Assembly (NCBI GenBank): GCA_003001795.1
Contig: PVNI01000014.1
Coordinates: 107,545 to 171,544 of the forward strand
Direction: 5' to 3'
Length of the DNA stretch: 64,000 bases
DNA from: Actinomadura viridilutea
GTDB taxonomy: Bacteria; Actinomycetota; Actinomycetes; Streptosporangiales; Streptosporangiaceae
The notes below the pieces were generated by a model. The model was not told the DNA's origin. It saw only the letters and a program-made list of their open reading frames with translations, and searched no databases. Within the stretch, counting starts at the first letter, position 1. Each line of letters opens with the position of its first letter. A program made the position numbers and the translations under genes. Shown here piece after piece: positions 31,375 to 40,903 of the stretch.

Positions 31375-32763
31375 GTGAACAGTCTCGATTTGTCCCGATG
31401 GCAGTTCGGGATCACTACCGTCTACCACTTCATCTTCGTGCCGCTGACCATCGGGCTGTCGGCCCTGGTCGCGGGCATGCAGACCGCCTGGTACCGGACG
31501 CGGAACCCCCAGTACCTGCGCATGACCAAGTTCTTCGGGAAGCTGTTCCTGATCAACTTCGCCATGGGCGTGGTCACGGGGATCGTCCAGGAGTTCCAGT
31601 TCGGGATGAACTGGTCGGACTACTCGCGGTTCGTCGGCGACGTGTTCGGCGCGCCGCTGGCCATGGAAGGGCTGCTGGCGTTCTTCCTGGAGTCCACGTT
31701 CCTCGGACTGTGGATCTTCGGCTGGGACCGGCTGCCGGCGCGGCTGCACCTGGCCGCCATCTGGCTCGCGTCGATCGGCACCATGATCTCGGCGTACTTC
31801 ATCCTGGCGGCCAACTCCTGGATGCAGCACCCGGTCGGGTACCGGATCGACCCCGAGACCGGGCGGGCCGAGCTGACCAGCATCTGGGAGGTGCTGACGA
31901 ACTCCACCACGCTGGTGACCTTCCCCCACGTGATCTTTGGAGCGTTCCTCACCGGCGGCATGTTCGTGGTCGGGGTGAGCGCCTGGCACCTGGCGCGGCG
32001 CCGCGACGTGCCGCTGTTCCGCAAGGCGCTGCGCGCGGGCCTGGTGTTCTCCCTGGTCGCCGCGATCGGCGTGACCGTGTCGGGCGACCTGCAGGCCCGC
32101 GTGATGACCGAGCAGCAGCCGATGAAGATGGCCGCCGCCGAGGCGCTGTACGAGACGTCCGCGCCCGCGTCCTTCTCGCTGTTCACCATCGGGTCGCTGG
32201 ACGGCGGCGAGGAGCTGTGGAGCCTGCGCGTGCCGCACGTGCTGTCGTTCATGGCGACCGGCGATCCCGACGGCGCCGTCGAAGGCGTCAACGACGTTCA
32301 GCGGGCGTACGAGCAGCGCTACGGGCCCGGCAGCTACAAGCCGGTCATCCCGGTCGCCTACTGGACGTTCCGCCTGATGATCGGGTTCGGGTTCCTGGCC
32401 GGACTGCTGGCCGTGGCCGGGCTGTGGCTGACCCGGCGCGGGCGGCTGCCCGCGTCGCCGTGGTTCCACCGCGCGGCGCTGGCGGCGATCGCGCTGCCGT
32501 TCCTGGCCAACACCATGGGCTGGATCTTCACCGAGATGGGCCGCCAGCCGTGGGTGGTGATGGGCCTGATGTACACCCGCGAGGGCGTCTCGCCCGACGT
32601 GTCCACCGCCGAGGTCGTCGCGTCGCTGTCGGTCTTCACGGTGCTGTACGCGGTGCTGGCGGTGGTGGCCGGGGCGCTGATGGCCCGCCACGCCCGGAAG
32701 GGCCCGCCGCCTGAGGAGCACACGCCCGGCGCCGACGAGCCCATGCCCGCCTTCTCGTACTGA
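31375..32763 (+). CDS. cydA: Cytochrome bd ubiquinol/menaquinol oxidase subunit I
   Basis: The 462-aa protein starts at a GTG with GAGGA six bases upstream. The N-terminal 'RWQFGITTVYHFIFVPLTIG' carries the heme b595 His, and 'GRQPWVV' near residue 390 is the conserved quinol-site segment. The periplasmic Q-loop is the short kind common outside the proteobacteria. Nine helices are visible. Bd oxidase reduces O2 with high affinity and resists NO, which suits its place beside nitrite-reducing genes. It heads cydABDC and follows a DosR-type box. Confidence 0.96.
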   Translation: MNSLDLSRWQFGITTVYHFIFVPLTIGLSALVAGMQTAWYRTRNPQYLRMTKFFGKLFLINFAMGVVTGIVQEFQFGMNWSDYSRFVGDVFGAPLAMEGLLAFFLESTFLGLWIFGWDRLPARLHLAAIWLASIGTMISAYFILAANSWMQHPVGYRIDPETGRAELTSIWEVLTNSTTLVTFPHVIFGAFLTGGMFVVGVSAWHLARRRDVPLFRKALRAGLVFSLVAAIGVTVSGDLQARVMTEQQPMKMAAAEALYETSAPASFSLFTIGSLDGGEELWSLRVPHVLSFMATGDPDGAVEGVNDVQRAYEQRYGPGSYKPVIPVAYWTFRLMIGFGFLAGLLAVAGLWLTRRGRLPASPWFHRAALAAIALPFLANTMGWIFTEMGRQPWVVMGLMYTREGVSPDVSTAEVVASLSVFTVLYAVLAVVAGALMARHARKGPPPEEHTPGADEPMPAFSY

Positions 32764-32793
32764 CCCCGCGATCGGCATCCCCGGAGACCCGTC

Positions 32794-33849
32794 ATGGAAC
32801 TGACCACCGTCTGGTTCATCCTCATCGCGGTGTTGTGGACCGGCTACTTCGTCCTCGAAGGGTTCGACTTCGGCGTCGGGGTGCTGCTGCCGGTGCTGGC
32901 GCCGCGGCGCGGCGCCCACGACGGCGGCGCGCACACCGACGTCGACCGCCGCGTCATGATCAACAGCATCGGCCCGGTGTGGGACGGCAACGAGGTGTGG
33001 CTGCTGGTCGCCGGCGGCGCCACCTTCGCCGCCTTCCCCGAGTGGTACGCCACCCTGTTCAGCGGGTTCTACCTGCCGCTGCTGATCATCCTGGTCGCGC
33101 TGATCGTGCGCGGCGTCGCGTTCGAGTACCGCGGCAAGGGCCCGGCCGGTCCGCAGGGCGCCCGCTGGCGGCGCAACTGGGACCGCGCCATCTTCTGGGG
33201 TTCGCTCGTCCCCGCGTTCCTGTGGGGCGTGGCGTTCGCCAACATCGTCCGCGGCGTCCCGATCGACGCCGAGCACCACTACACCGGGAACCTGCTCACG
33301 CTGCTCAACCCGTACGCGCTGCTGGGCGGGCTGACCACGCTGGCGGTGTTCACCCTGCACGGCGCGGTGTTCCTGGCGCTCAAGACCGACGGTGAGGTGC
33401 GGTGGCGGGCCCGGGCGCTGCTGGCGCGGCTGGCCGCGCCGGTCGCGGTGCTCGCCGCCGCGTTCCTGGCCCTCACCCAGATCGAACACGGCGCGTCGGC
33501 GACCTGGGGCACCGCCGCGGTCGCGGCGGTGGCGCTGCTCGGCGGCATCGCGGCCGGGCTGCGCGGCCGCGAGGGCTGGGCGTTCACCGGCACGGCCGTG
33601 GCGATCGCCGCGACGGTCGCGACCCTGTTCGGGAACCTGTGGCCCGACGTCATGCCGTCCAGCACCGACGCCGCCTACAGCCTGACCGTCGACAACGCCG
33701 CGTCCTCGCCGTACACGCTCCAGGTCATGACCTGGGTGGCGGTCGCCTTCACCCCGGTGGTCCTGGCCTACCAGGCGTGGACGTACTGGGTGTTCCGGCG
33801 CCGCCTCACCAGGCAGTCCATCGCCCCCGAAGAACCGGCGCGGAGCTGA
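32794..33849 (+). CDS. cydB: Cytochrome bd oxidase subunit II
   Basis: The product is 351 aa from an ATG 30 bp after cydA. The N-terminal 'WFILIAVLWTGYFVLEGFDFGVG' region is the family signature, and 'GPVWDGNEVWLLVAGGATFAAFP' follows. About eight helices are predicted. It pairs with CydA to form the membrane oxidase. The gene ends eight bases before cydD. Confidence 0.96.
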   Translation: MELTTVWFILIAVLWTGYFVLEGFDFGVGVLLPVLAPRRGAHDGGAHTDVDRRVMINSIGPVWDGNEVWLLVAGGATFAAFPEWYATLFSGFYLPLLIILVALIVRGVAFEYRGKGPAGPQGARWRRNWDRAIFWGSLVPAFLWGVAFANIVRGVPIDAEHHYTGNLLTLLNPYALLGGLTTLAVFTLHGAVFLALKTDGEVRWRARALLARLAAPVAVLAAAFLALTQIEHGASATWGTAAVAAVALLGGIAAGLRGREGWAFTGTAVAIAATVATLFGNLWPDVMPSSTDAAYSLTVDNAASSPYTLQVMTWVAVAFTPVVLAYQAWTYWVFRRRLTRQSIAPEEPARS

Positions 33850-33857
33850 GGCGTCGG

Positions 33858-35513
33858 ATGAAGCCGCTCGACCCGCGCCTGCTGCGCCACGCCCGGGCCG
33901 CCCGCGCCTTCCTCGCGGCCGCGGTGGCGTTCGGCCTGGTGACGACCGGGCTGGTGGTCGCCCAAGCCGTGCTGCTGGCCCGCATCCTGGCGGGCGCCTT
34001 CGACGGCCAGGGCGTCGCCGCCCTCACCTCCGCGTTCGCGCTCCTACTGGCGGTGGCGGCCGGACGCGCCCTGGCCGAGTACGGCGGAGAGGCGATGGCC
34101 CTGCGCGCGGCGGGCGCGGTCAAGTCGCGGCTGCGGCTGATGCTGGTGGAGCACGTGCTGCGCAGCGGCCCCGGCGCCGTCCGGCCCGGCGAGGCGGCGA
34201 CGCTCGCCACCCGCGGGCTGGACGCCCTGGACCCCTACTTCGCCCGGTACCTGCCCCAGCTCGTGCTGGCCTGTCTGACGCCGACCGCGGTGCTCGCCGT
34301 GGTGGCCGGCGCCGACCTGCTGTCCGCGATCGTCATCGCGGCCACCGTGCCGCTCATCCCCGTCTTCATGATCCTCGTCGGCCTGCACACCAAGGCCCGC
34401 ACCGAGCGGCAGTGGACGCTGCTGGAACGGCTCGGCGGCCACTTCCTCGACGTGGTGCAGGGCCTGCCGACGCTCAAGGTGTTCGGCCGGGCCCGGGCGC
34501 AGGCGGCGGTGATCCGCGAGGTGACCGCCGGGCACCGGCGGGCGACCCTGCGCACGCTGCGGGTGGCGTTCCTGTCGGCGCTGGTGCTGGAGCTGCTGTC
34601 CACGCTGGCGGTGGCGCTGGTCGCGGTCGAGGTCGGGTTGCGCCTGCTGGGCGGCGGGATGCCGTACGAGACGGCGCTGCTGGTCCTGCTGCTGGCGCCC
34701 GAGGCGTACCTGCCGCTGCGCAACGTGGGCGCGCAGTTCCACGCGAGCATGGAGGGCGTGACCGCCGCCGGACGCGTCTTCGAGGTGCTGGAGAGCGGCC
34801 CGTCCGAGCCGCCCGCGCGCCCCGTTGCCGCCCCCGGGATCGACGACGCGCGCGTCAGCCTGGACAGGGTGACGGTGCGGTATCCCGGACGGGACCGTCC
34901 GGCGCTGTCCGACGTCTCCCTCGAGGTGGAGCCGGGGGAGCGGCTCGTGGTCGTCGGGCCGAGCGGCGCCGGGAAGAGCACCCTGCTCGCCGTGCTCCTG
35001 CGCCTCGTCGAGCCCACGGAGGGACGTACCGGCTTCGGGCACGTGCCCGCCGAGCAGTGGCGCCGACGCGTCGCGTGGGTGCCGCAGGACCCCTACCTGT
35101 TCGCCGGGAGCGTGGCCGACAACATCCGGCTGGGCGACCCCGACGCCTCCGACGACGCCGTGCGCCGCGCCGCCCGGCTCGCCGGGGCCGACGAGTTCAT
35201 CCGGCGCCTGCCCGACGGGTACGACACCCCGATCGGCGAGCGCGGCTCGCGGCTGTCGAGCGGGCAGCGGCAGCGCATCGCGCTCGCCCGCGCGTTCCTG
35301 CGGGACGCGCCGCTGCTGCTGCTCGACGAGCCCACCGCGCACCTGGACGGCGAGAGCGCCGCCGCCGTCCGCGCCGCGGTGGAACGCCTCATGGAGGGAC
35401 GCACGGTGGTGCTCGTCACCCACGACCACAGTTGGACCCGGGGCGCCGACCGCGTCGCCGAGATCGACGGCGGACGGCTCACGGTCCACCGGCCGTTGGC
35501 GGTGGCGTCATGA
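33858..35513 (+). CDS. cydD: ABC transporter for cytochrome bd assembly, CydD subunit
   Basis: The protein is 551 aa from the ATG at 33858 with GAGG just upstream. Residues 1 to about 300 form a six-helix type-1 exporter domain. The ATPase domain has Walker A 'GPSGAGKST', signature 'RLSSGQRQRIALAR' and Walker B 'LLLLDEPTAHLD'. CydDC is a heterodimeric thiol/heme-linked exporter needed to make functional bd oxidase. The stop overlaps the cydC start (ATGA), so expression is coupled. Confidence 0.94.
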   Translation: MKPLDPRLLRHARAARAFLAAAVAFGLVTTGLVVAQAVLLARILAGAFDGQGVAALTSAFALLLAVAAGRALAEYGGEAMALRAAGAVKSRLRLMLVEHVLRSGPGAVRPGEAATLATRGLDALDPYFARYLPQLVLACLTPTAVLAVVAGADLLSAIVIAATVPLIPVFMILVGLHTKARTERQWTLLERLGGHFLDVVQGLPTLKVFGRARAQAAVIREVTAGHRRATLRTLRVAFLSALVLELLSTLAVALVAVEVGLRLLGGGMPYETALLVLLLAPEAYLPLRNVGAQFHASMEGVTAAGRVFEVLESGPSEPPARPVAAPGIDDARVSLDRVTVRYPGRDRPALSDVSLEVEPGERLVVVGPSGAGKSTLLAVLLRLVEPTEGRTGFGHVPAEQWRRRVAWVPQDPYLFAGSVADNIRLGDPDASDDAVRRAARLAGADEFIRRLPDGYDTPIGERGSRLSSGQRQRIALARAFLRDAPLLLLDEPTAHLDGESAAAVRAAVERLMEGRTVVLVTHDHSWTRGADRVAEIDGGRLTVHRPLAVAS

Positions 35514-37309
35514 CCGCCATACCGCGAATCGCGCACCGGGCCCCGCTGCTGCGCCTGCTCGCGCTCGCCCGGCCGATGCGCGGCCGCCTGCTGGTCGCCG
35601 CCCTGGCGGGGGCCGCCACGACCGCGGCCGGGATCGCGCTGCTCGGCGTGTCCGGCTTCCTGATCGCCCGGGCGGCCGAGCACCCGAACGTCACCGCGCT
35701 GACCATCGCCGTCGTGGCGGTGCGCGCCCTGGGCGTCGGCCGGGGAGTGCTGCGCTACGCCGAACGGCTCATCTCCCACGACGTGGCGTTCCGGGTGATG
35801 GGCGACGTCCGCGTGCGCATCTACCGGGCGCTGGCCCGCATCGCCCCCGCCGGGCTGCGCGACCTGCGCTCGGGGGACCTGCTCACCCGACTGGTCGCCG
35901 ACGTCGACACCACCCAGGACCTGTTCGTCCGCGGCGTCCTCCCGCCCGCGGCCGCCGCGCTGGCGGGCGGGGCGGCCGTCGGCGCCTGCGCGTTCCTGCT
36001 GGCCCCGGCGGCCGGCGCGCTGGCCGCCGGGCTGCTGGCCGCGGGAGCGGTCGTGCCGCTGTGCTCGGTCGTCATTGCCCGCCGCGCCGCCCAACGCGCC
36101 GCCGCCGCCCGCGGACGGCTCACCACCCTCGTCGTGGACGCCTTCTCCGGCGCCCCCGACCTCATCGCCTTCGGCGCCGCGGAACGCGCGCTCGCCTCCG
36201 TCGCCGCCGCCGACCGCGAGCTGACGCGGCAGACCCGGCGCAACGCGTTCGCGCTGGCGCTCGGCAGCGGACTGTGCACCGCCGTCACCGGCCTGACGGT
36301 ATGGGCCGTGCTGCTGCTCGGCGTCGCGGCCGTCGAGGACGGCGACCTCGGCCGCGTTCCCCTGGCCGTGCTCGCCCTCACCGCACTGGCCGCCTTCGAG
36401 GCCGTCGCGCCGCTGCCCGCGGCGGCGGCACGGCTCGCCGAGACCGGCTCGTCCGCCCGCCGGATCACGGGGGTGCTCGACGCCCCCGACCCGGTGCGGG
36501 AGCCGTCCCGCCCGCTGCCGCCGCCCGACCGCCCGGTCACCGTGCGGCTGCGCGGCGTCCGCGCCCGGTACGGGCCGGACGAGCCCTGGGCGCTGGACGG
36601 CGTCGACCTCGACCTGGAGCCCGGCCGCCGCGTCGCGCTCGTCGGCCCCAGCGGCGCGGGCAAGAGCACCGTCGCGGCGCTGCTGCTGCGGTTCCTCGAC
36701 GCGCAGGCCGGCACCATCACGTTGAACGGCCGCGACCTGACGGCGTACGCCGCGGACGACGTGCGCGCGGTGATCGGCGGATGCCCGCAAGACCCGCACG
36801 TCTTCGACAGCACCCTGAGAGAGAACCTGCGGCTGGCGCGTCCCGGCGCCGACGAGGCGGACCTCCGCGCGGCCGCCGACGCCGCCAGGCTGCTGCCGTG
36901 GATCGAGTCTCTCCCGCAAGGCTGGGACACCCCCGTCGGCGCGCACGGCGCCCGCGTCTCCGGCGGCGAACGCCAACGGCTCGCCCTCGCCCGCGCCCTG
37001 CTGGCCGACCCGGCGCTGCTCATCCTCGACGAGCCGACCGCCCACCTGGACCCGCCGACCCGCGTCGCCCTCACCACCGACCTGTTGCGGGCCACGCGCG
37101 GCCGGACCACCCTGCTGATCACCCACGACCTCGCCGGCCTCGACGCCGTGGACGAGATCGTCGTGCTCGACCGCGGACGCGTCGTGCAACGCGGCACGCA
37201 CGCCGCCCTGCTGCGCCAGGACGGCCTCTATCGACGCCTATGGGCCGAGCAACACAACCCGTGGGAGGACCGGCCGGGGGAGGAACAGTCCGCCTCGCGG
37301 TCCTCCTGA
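35510..37309 (+). CDS. cydC: ABC transporter for cytochrome bd assembly, CydC subunit
   Basis: The product is 599 aa from an ATG that overlaps the cydD stop by four bases. An exporter membrane domain ('ALLGVSGFLIARAAE') is followed by an ATPase domain with Walker A 'GPSGAGKST', signature 'RVSGGERQRLALAR' and Walker B 'LLILDEPTAHLD'. It partners CydD. It is the last gene of cydABDC; no clear hairpin terminator was found in the 245 bp that follow. Confidence 0.94.
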   Translation: MTAIPRIAHRAPLLRLLALARPMRGRLLVAALAGAATTAAGIALLGVSGFLIARAAEHPNVTALTIAVVAVRALGVGRGVLRYAERLISHDVAFRVMGDVRVRIYRALARIAPAGLRDLRSGDLLTRLVADVDTTQDLFVRGVLPPAAAALAGGAAVGACAFLLAPAAGALAAGLLAAGAVVPLCSVVIARRAAQRAAAARGRLTTLVVDAFSGAPDLIAFGAAERALASVAAADRELTRQTRRNAFALALGSGLCTAVTGLTVWAVLLLGVAAVEDGDLGRVPLAVLALTALAAFEAVAPLPAAAARLAETGSSARRITGVLDAPDPVREPSRPLPPPDRPVTVRLRGVRARYGPDEPWALDGVDLDLEPGRRVALVGPSGAGKSTVAALLLRFLDAQAGTITLNGRDLTAYAADDVRAVIGGCPQDPHVFDSTLRENLRLARPGADEADLRAAADAARLLPWIESLPQGWDTPVGAHGARVSGGERQRLALARALLADPALLILDEPTAHLDPPTRVALTTDLLRATRGRTTLLITHDLAGLDAVDEIVVLDRGRVVQRGTHAALLRQDGLYRRLWAEQHNPWEDRPGEEQSASRSS

Positions 37310-37555
37310 TGATCAGCTTCGCCGGTTCGTCCCCGTCGTCGAAAGCACGCCGGATACGAACCACCATCGCGGGCGGAGGCAACCTCATGGCGCGGACTGC
37401 CGCCGCCGCCCGTCGACACGCAGAACCCGCGCCTGCCCGGGCGCGAAAGCCGCAGCGCCAGGACCCGTCGACGGACCCGTGCGCGACCCGCGGCCGAGCC
37501 GACCTGCCGCACCGCGACGGCCTCCCCCGCGCCTCCGTGCTCAAGGTCCGGCGGG

Positions 37556-38968
37556 TCAGGCCTCCTCGGGGTTCTCCTGCTGGTCGGCGTCGCGCTCGTC
37601 GGCCGGCTCGTCCCCGTCATCGCGGACGCGCCGCGTGGCCTGGTGGACGCGCACGGCCAGGACCGCCCGCGCGAACCGCGCGGCCGTTTCGCCGTCCAGG
37701 ACCTCGGGGACCTTCTCGATCTCGATCAGCCCGTCGGACCGGGCGAGGACCGCGCCCGCCTCCCCGGGGCCGCCGAGCGGGACGCCGCGGCCGTCGCCGA
37801 GGTTCTCGACCGCCGGCAGGTCCAGCGCCGAGCGCAGGGTGTCCTGCAGGGCCCGCACGGTGACGGAGTCGCGGTCGGCGCGCTCGGCCGCCGCGTCCGC
37901 CCGCCGCTCGGCGCGTTCGGCCCGCGCCAGCAGGTCGTCGGCGCGCGCGGCGGCCTCGTCCGCGAGCCGCTCGGCGCGTTCGATGCGCGCGGCCTGCTCG
38001 TCGGCGCGTTCGGCGGCGGCGTCCAGTTCGATGGTCAGCCGCTGGATCTCGCTCTGCGCCGCGGCCAGCTCGGCGCGCAGGTCCCGCTCGATCTTGGCGG
38101 CGGCCTCCAGCCGGGCGCGGGCGTCCTCCAGCTCGGCGCGCGCGTCCTCCAGCTCGGTCCGGGTGAGGGCCAGCGCGCTCTGCTCGGTGGCCAGCATCGT
38201 CGCCAGCTCGTCCCGTTCCTTCTCGGCCTGGGCCCGCGCCTGGCGTTCGGTGTTCCACGCCGCCTCGGCTCGCTTGCGCAGCCCTTCGGCGTGGGCGGCC
38301 TCGTTCGCGGCGGCCGCGCGGGCCTGCTGGGCGGCCCCGGCCTCCTTCCACGCGTTGGCCTCGCTGGTCTGCGCCGCCTTCACGCTCGCCTTGGCGGCGG
38401 CCATGCCCGAGCGCAGCTCCTCCAGCGCGTCGGCGGCCTCCCGGCGCGCCTCCTCGGCTCGCGCCTCGGCCCGCCGGGTCCGGTCGTCGGCGTCGGCGGC
38501 CGCGCGCCGCGCGGCGCGCGCCTCGGCCAGGGCCTCCTCGGCGCGGACGAGGACGTCGCGGACCTCGCCGTCCAGCCGCTCGCCCAGCGCGGCGGCGGTC
38601 GCGGTGAGCTCGGACACCAGCTCGGCGAGCCGGTCGACGTCCTGCGTCAGGGCCCGGACCTGCGCGGAGTCGTCGTCGGCGTCGCCGCGGGCGATCTCCC
38701 GGTCGTAGGCGCTGCGATGCGCGTCGCCGCAGAACAGGGCGTCCCGGCCCGCCTCCGCGGGGACCGGCCGTCCGCAGTAGGCGCAGTACCGGCCGCCGTG
38801 GTCGTCGCCGAGCGACTCCGCCGGCTCGGTCTCCGGCGACGGGTCGTCCACGTCCAGCGGTCCGCCGAGCCGTCCGTCGGCGGGCGGCCGGATGGGCGCG
38901 GTCGAGGTGCCGTCGGCCGCCGCGTCGGCGCCGGGAAGCCCACCCCAGCCGTCTTGATCTCCGTCCAC
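37556..38968 (-). CDS. Long coiled-coil protein with N-terminal Cys zinc-ribbon-like motif
   Basis: The protein is 470 aa from a GTG at 38968 with AGGA eight bases upstream. After an acidic, Pro-rich leader, residues 62-85 hold 'CAYCGRPVP' and 'LFCGDAHR', three Cys and one His spaced like a zinc-binding knuckle (treble-clef-like). Residues about 105-370 are almost pure heptad-type sequence rich in Ala, Glu and Arg, a very long coiled coil. About 90 C-terminal residues follow, including 'RFARAVLAVRVHQATRRV'. There is no signal peptide or membrane helix, so it is cytoplasmic. I do not recognise the family. It lies between cydABDC and fdhA, in opposite orientation to cyd. Confidence 0.8.
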   Translation of the reverse strand: MDGDQDGWGGLPGADAAADGTSTAPIRPPADGRLGGPLDVDDPSPETEPAESLGDDHGGRYCAYCGRPVPAEAGRDALFCGDAHRSAYDREIARGDADDDSAQVRALTQDVDRLAELVSELTATAAALGERLDGEVRDVLVRAEEALAEARAARRAAADADDRTRRAEARAEEARREAADALEELRSGMAAAKASVKAAQTSEANAWKEAGAAQQARAAAANEAAHAEGLRKRAEAAWNTERQARAQAEKERDELATMLATEQSALALTRTELEDARAELEDARARLEAAAKIERDLRAELAAAQSEIQRLTIELDAAAERADEQAARIERAERLADEAAARADDLLARAERAERRADAAAERADRDSVTVRALQDTLRSALDLPAVENLGDGRGVPLGGPGEAGAVLARSDGLIEIEKVPEVLDGETAARFARAVLAVRVHQATRRVRDDGDEPADERDADQQENPEEA

Positions 38969-39045
38969 GGGAGCATCCTAGTCAGGCGCGCGGCGGCTCC
39001 GGGGCCGAGCCGGACAGGCGCCGCGAGCCCGCGGACGGCGGCGGT

Positions 39046-40269
39046 TCAGCCCGCCTTGGCGAGCATGCCGTGCGGGTCCAGGACGTACTTGCGCGCGGCG
39101 CCCCGGTCGAACTCCTCGTACCCCTCCGGGGCCTGGCTGAGCGGTATCACCGTCGCGTTGACGTTCTTCGCGATCGAGACGCGGTCGTGCAGGATCGCCA
39201 TCATCAAGTGCCGGTGGTAGCGCATCACCGGGCACTGGCCGGTGGCGAACGAGTGCGACTTGGCCCAGCCCAGCCCCAGCCGGATGGACAGCGAGCCGAC
39301 CCTGGCGGCGTCGTCGTGGGCGCCCGGGTCGCCGGTGACGTACAGTCCGGGCACGCCGAGGGCGCCGCCGGCGCGCACGATCTCCATGAGCGAGTTCAGC
39401 ACGGCCGCCGGCTGCTCGGTCTGCGCGTCGGCGCCGTGGCCGCGCGCCTCGAAGCCGACCGCGTCGACGCCGCAGTCGACCTCCGGCGTTCCCAGGATCT
39501 GCTCGATCTGGTCCTTCGGGTCGCCTTGGGACACGTTCACCGTCTCGCAGCCGAAACTGCGCGCCTGGGCGAGCCGCTCCTCGTTCAGGTCGCCGACGAT
39601 GACCACGGCCGCCCCCAGCAGAAGGGCCGACGTGGCGGCGGCCAGCCCGACCGGTCCGGCGCCGGCGATGTAGACGGTGGAGCCGGGGGTGACGCCGGCG
39701 GTGACACAGCCGTGGTAGCCGGTGGGGAAGATGTCCGCCAGCATCGCCAGGTCGAGGATCTTCTCCATCGCCTGGTCCTTGTCAGGGAACTTCAGCAGGT
39801 TCCAGTCCGCGTACGGGACCAGCACGTACTCGGCCTGGCCGCCCACCCAGCCGCCCATGTCGACGTAGCCGTACGCCGATCCGGGCCGGTCGGGGTTGAC
39901 GTTGAGGCAGAGGCCGGTCTTGCCCTCCTTGCAGTTGCGGCACCGGCCGCACGCGATGTTGAAGGGGACCGAGCACAGATCGCCTTCCTTGATGAACTCG
40001 ACGTCGGGACCGGTCTCGACGACCTCGCCCGTGATCTCGTGTCCCAGGATCAGCCCCGTGGGGGCGGTGGTGCGGCCGCGCACCATGTGCTGGTCGCTGC
40101 CGCAGATGTTGGTGGCGACGCATTTGAGGATCGCGCCGTGCGGCGTCTTGCGGCCCACGTTGGCCGGGTTGACTCCGGGACCGTCCTTCACCTCGAACGT
40201 CGGGTACTCGATGTCGTGGACTTCCACCTGACCCGGTTTGACGTATGCGACACCCTTGTTGTCTGGCAT
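39046..40269 (-). CDS. fdhA: Glutathione-independent formaldehyde dehydrogenase (Zn-dependent MDR)
   Basis: The protein is 407 aa from an ATG with GGGGGG upstream. 'ATNICGSDQHMVRGR' and 'GHEITGEV' hold the catalytic-zinc Cys and His-Glu. 'CGRCRNCKEGKTGLC' is the four-Cys structural zinc site. 'AGAGPVGLAAA' is the NAD-binding turn, and 'GYVDMGGWVGGQAEYVLVPY' is typical of the Pseudomonas FdhA type. It oxidises formaldehyde to formate with tightly bound NAD and no glutathione. It appears monocistronic. No C1 genes are adjacent, so the role is probably detoxification. Confidence 0.93.
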   Translation of the reverse strand: MPDNKGVAYVKPGQVEVHDIEYPTFEVKDGPGVNPANVGRKTPHGAILKCVATNICGSDQHMVRGRTTAPTGLILGHEITGEVVETGPDVEFIKEGDLCSVPFNIACGRCRNCKEGKTGLCLNVNPDRPGSAYGYVDMGGWVGGQAEYVLVPYADWNLLKFPDKDQAMEKILDLAMLADIFPTGYHGCVTAGVTPGSTVYIAGAGPVGLAAATSALLLGAAVVIVGDLNEERLAQARSFGCETVNVSQGDPKDQIEQILGTPEVDCGVDAVGFEARGHGADAQTEQPAAVLNSLMEIVRAGGALGVPGLYVTGDPGAHDDAARVGSLSIRLGLGWAKSHSFATGQCPVMRYHRHLMMAILHDRVSIAKNVNATVIPLSQAPEGYEEFDRGAARKYVLDPHGMLAKAG

Positions 40270-40568
40270 GGTCGCCCCCCGATTCTGCTGCGTTCACCGT
40301 GGGCCGTACCCGCTCACCGCGGAGCAATCGTTCTGCCGTCTGTTGGAGGGGCGCCGCTGCGTTTCCAGCGGGGGTGCCATGCCTGGCACAAGGCCGAGAA
40401 TGGCGGGGTGCCTGGGGCGCGCGCCTTCGTTCGCGACGACGACTCAGCGGCGGCGTGTTCGGTTCCCGCCGGTGAGCCGCCGTCGCCATCCTGATCGCTA
40501 TCGAGACACCGGCGCGCGCCGTGCCACGGGTCGCCGCTCGGCCGCGGCCGGTTCGAACCTCGGCCGGT

Positions 40569-40834
40569 TCCGAGGCGTTCCGGGAGCGGATCGGCCGTGA
40601 TCTCGGGCTCTGGCTGAAACCGCTCGCCGAGGTGCTGCGCCGCGGTCAGGAGCGGGCGACGTGCGCGTCGACCGCACCGCCGACGACCTCGCCGCCGCGC
40701 TGCCGGCCCTCATCCAGGGCGCCTTCGTCGTCGCCGTGTCCACCCGGGACGAACAGGCCCTGCGCAGCATCGCGCCCACCATGGCGATGCCGATCACCCC
40801 TCCGGCCCAAGCCTCGGCGGCGGGCTCGGGCTGA
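40569..40834 (+). pseudogene. Frameshifted C-terminal fragment of a TetR-family regulator
   Basis: One frame reads 'FRERIGRDLGLWLKPLAEVL' up to about 40655. The sequence continues sensibly only after a shift, as 'RVDRTADDLAAALPALIQG' and on to a stop at 40834. This is the ligand-domain end of a TetR protein, where the helix repertoire 'ADDLAAAL...LIQGAF' is common. The DNA-binding half is absent. The gene is broken and truncated. The rest of the 40270-40903 interval shows nothing else. Confidence 0.6.
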
Positions 40835-40903
40835 CCGCGTACGCGCATCGACCTGGCGCCGGCCCCGCCCTGCCCGGGCGGTCCGGAGGGCGCCCGAGGG
40901 CGG

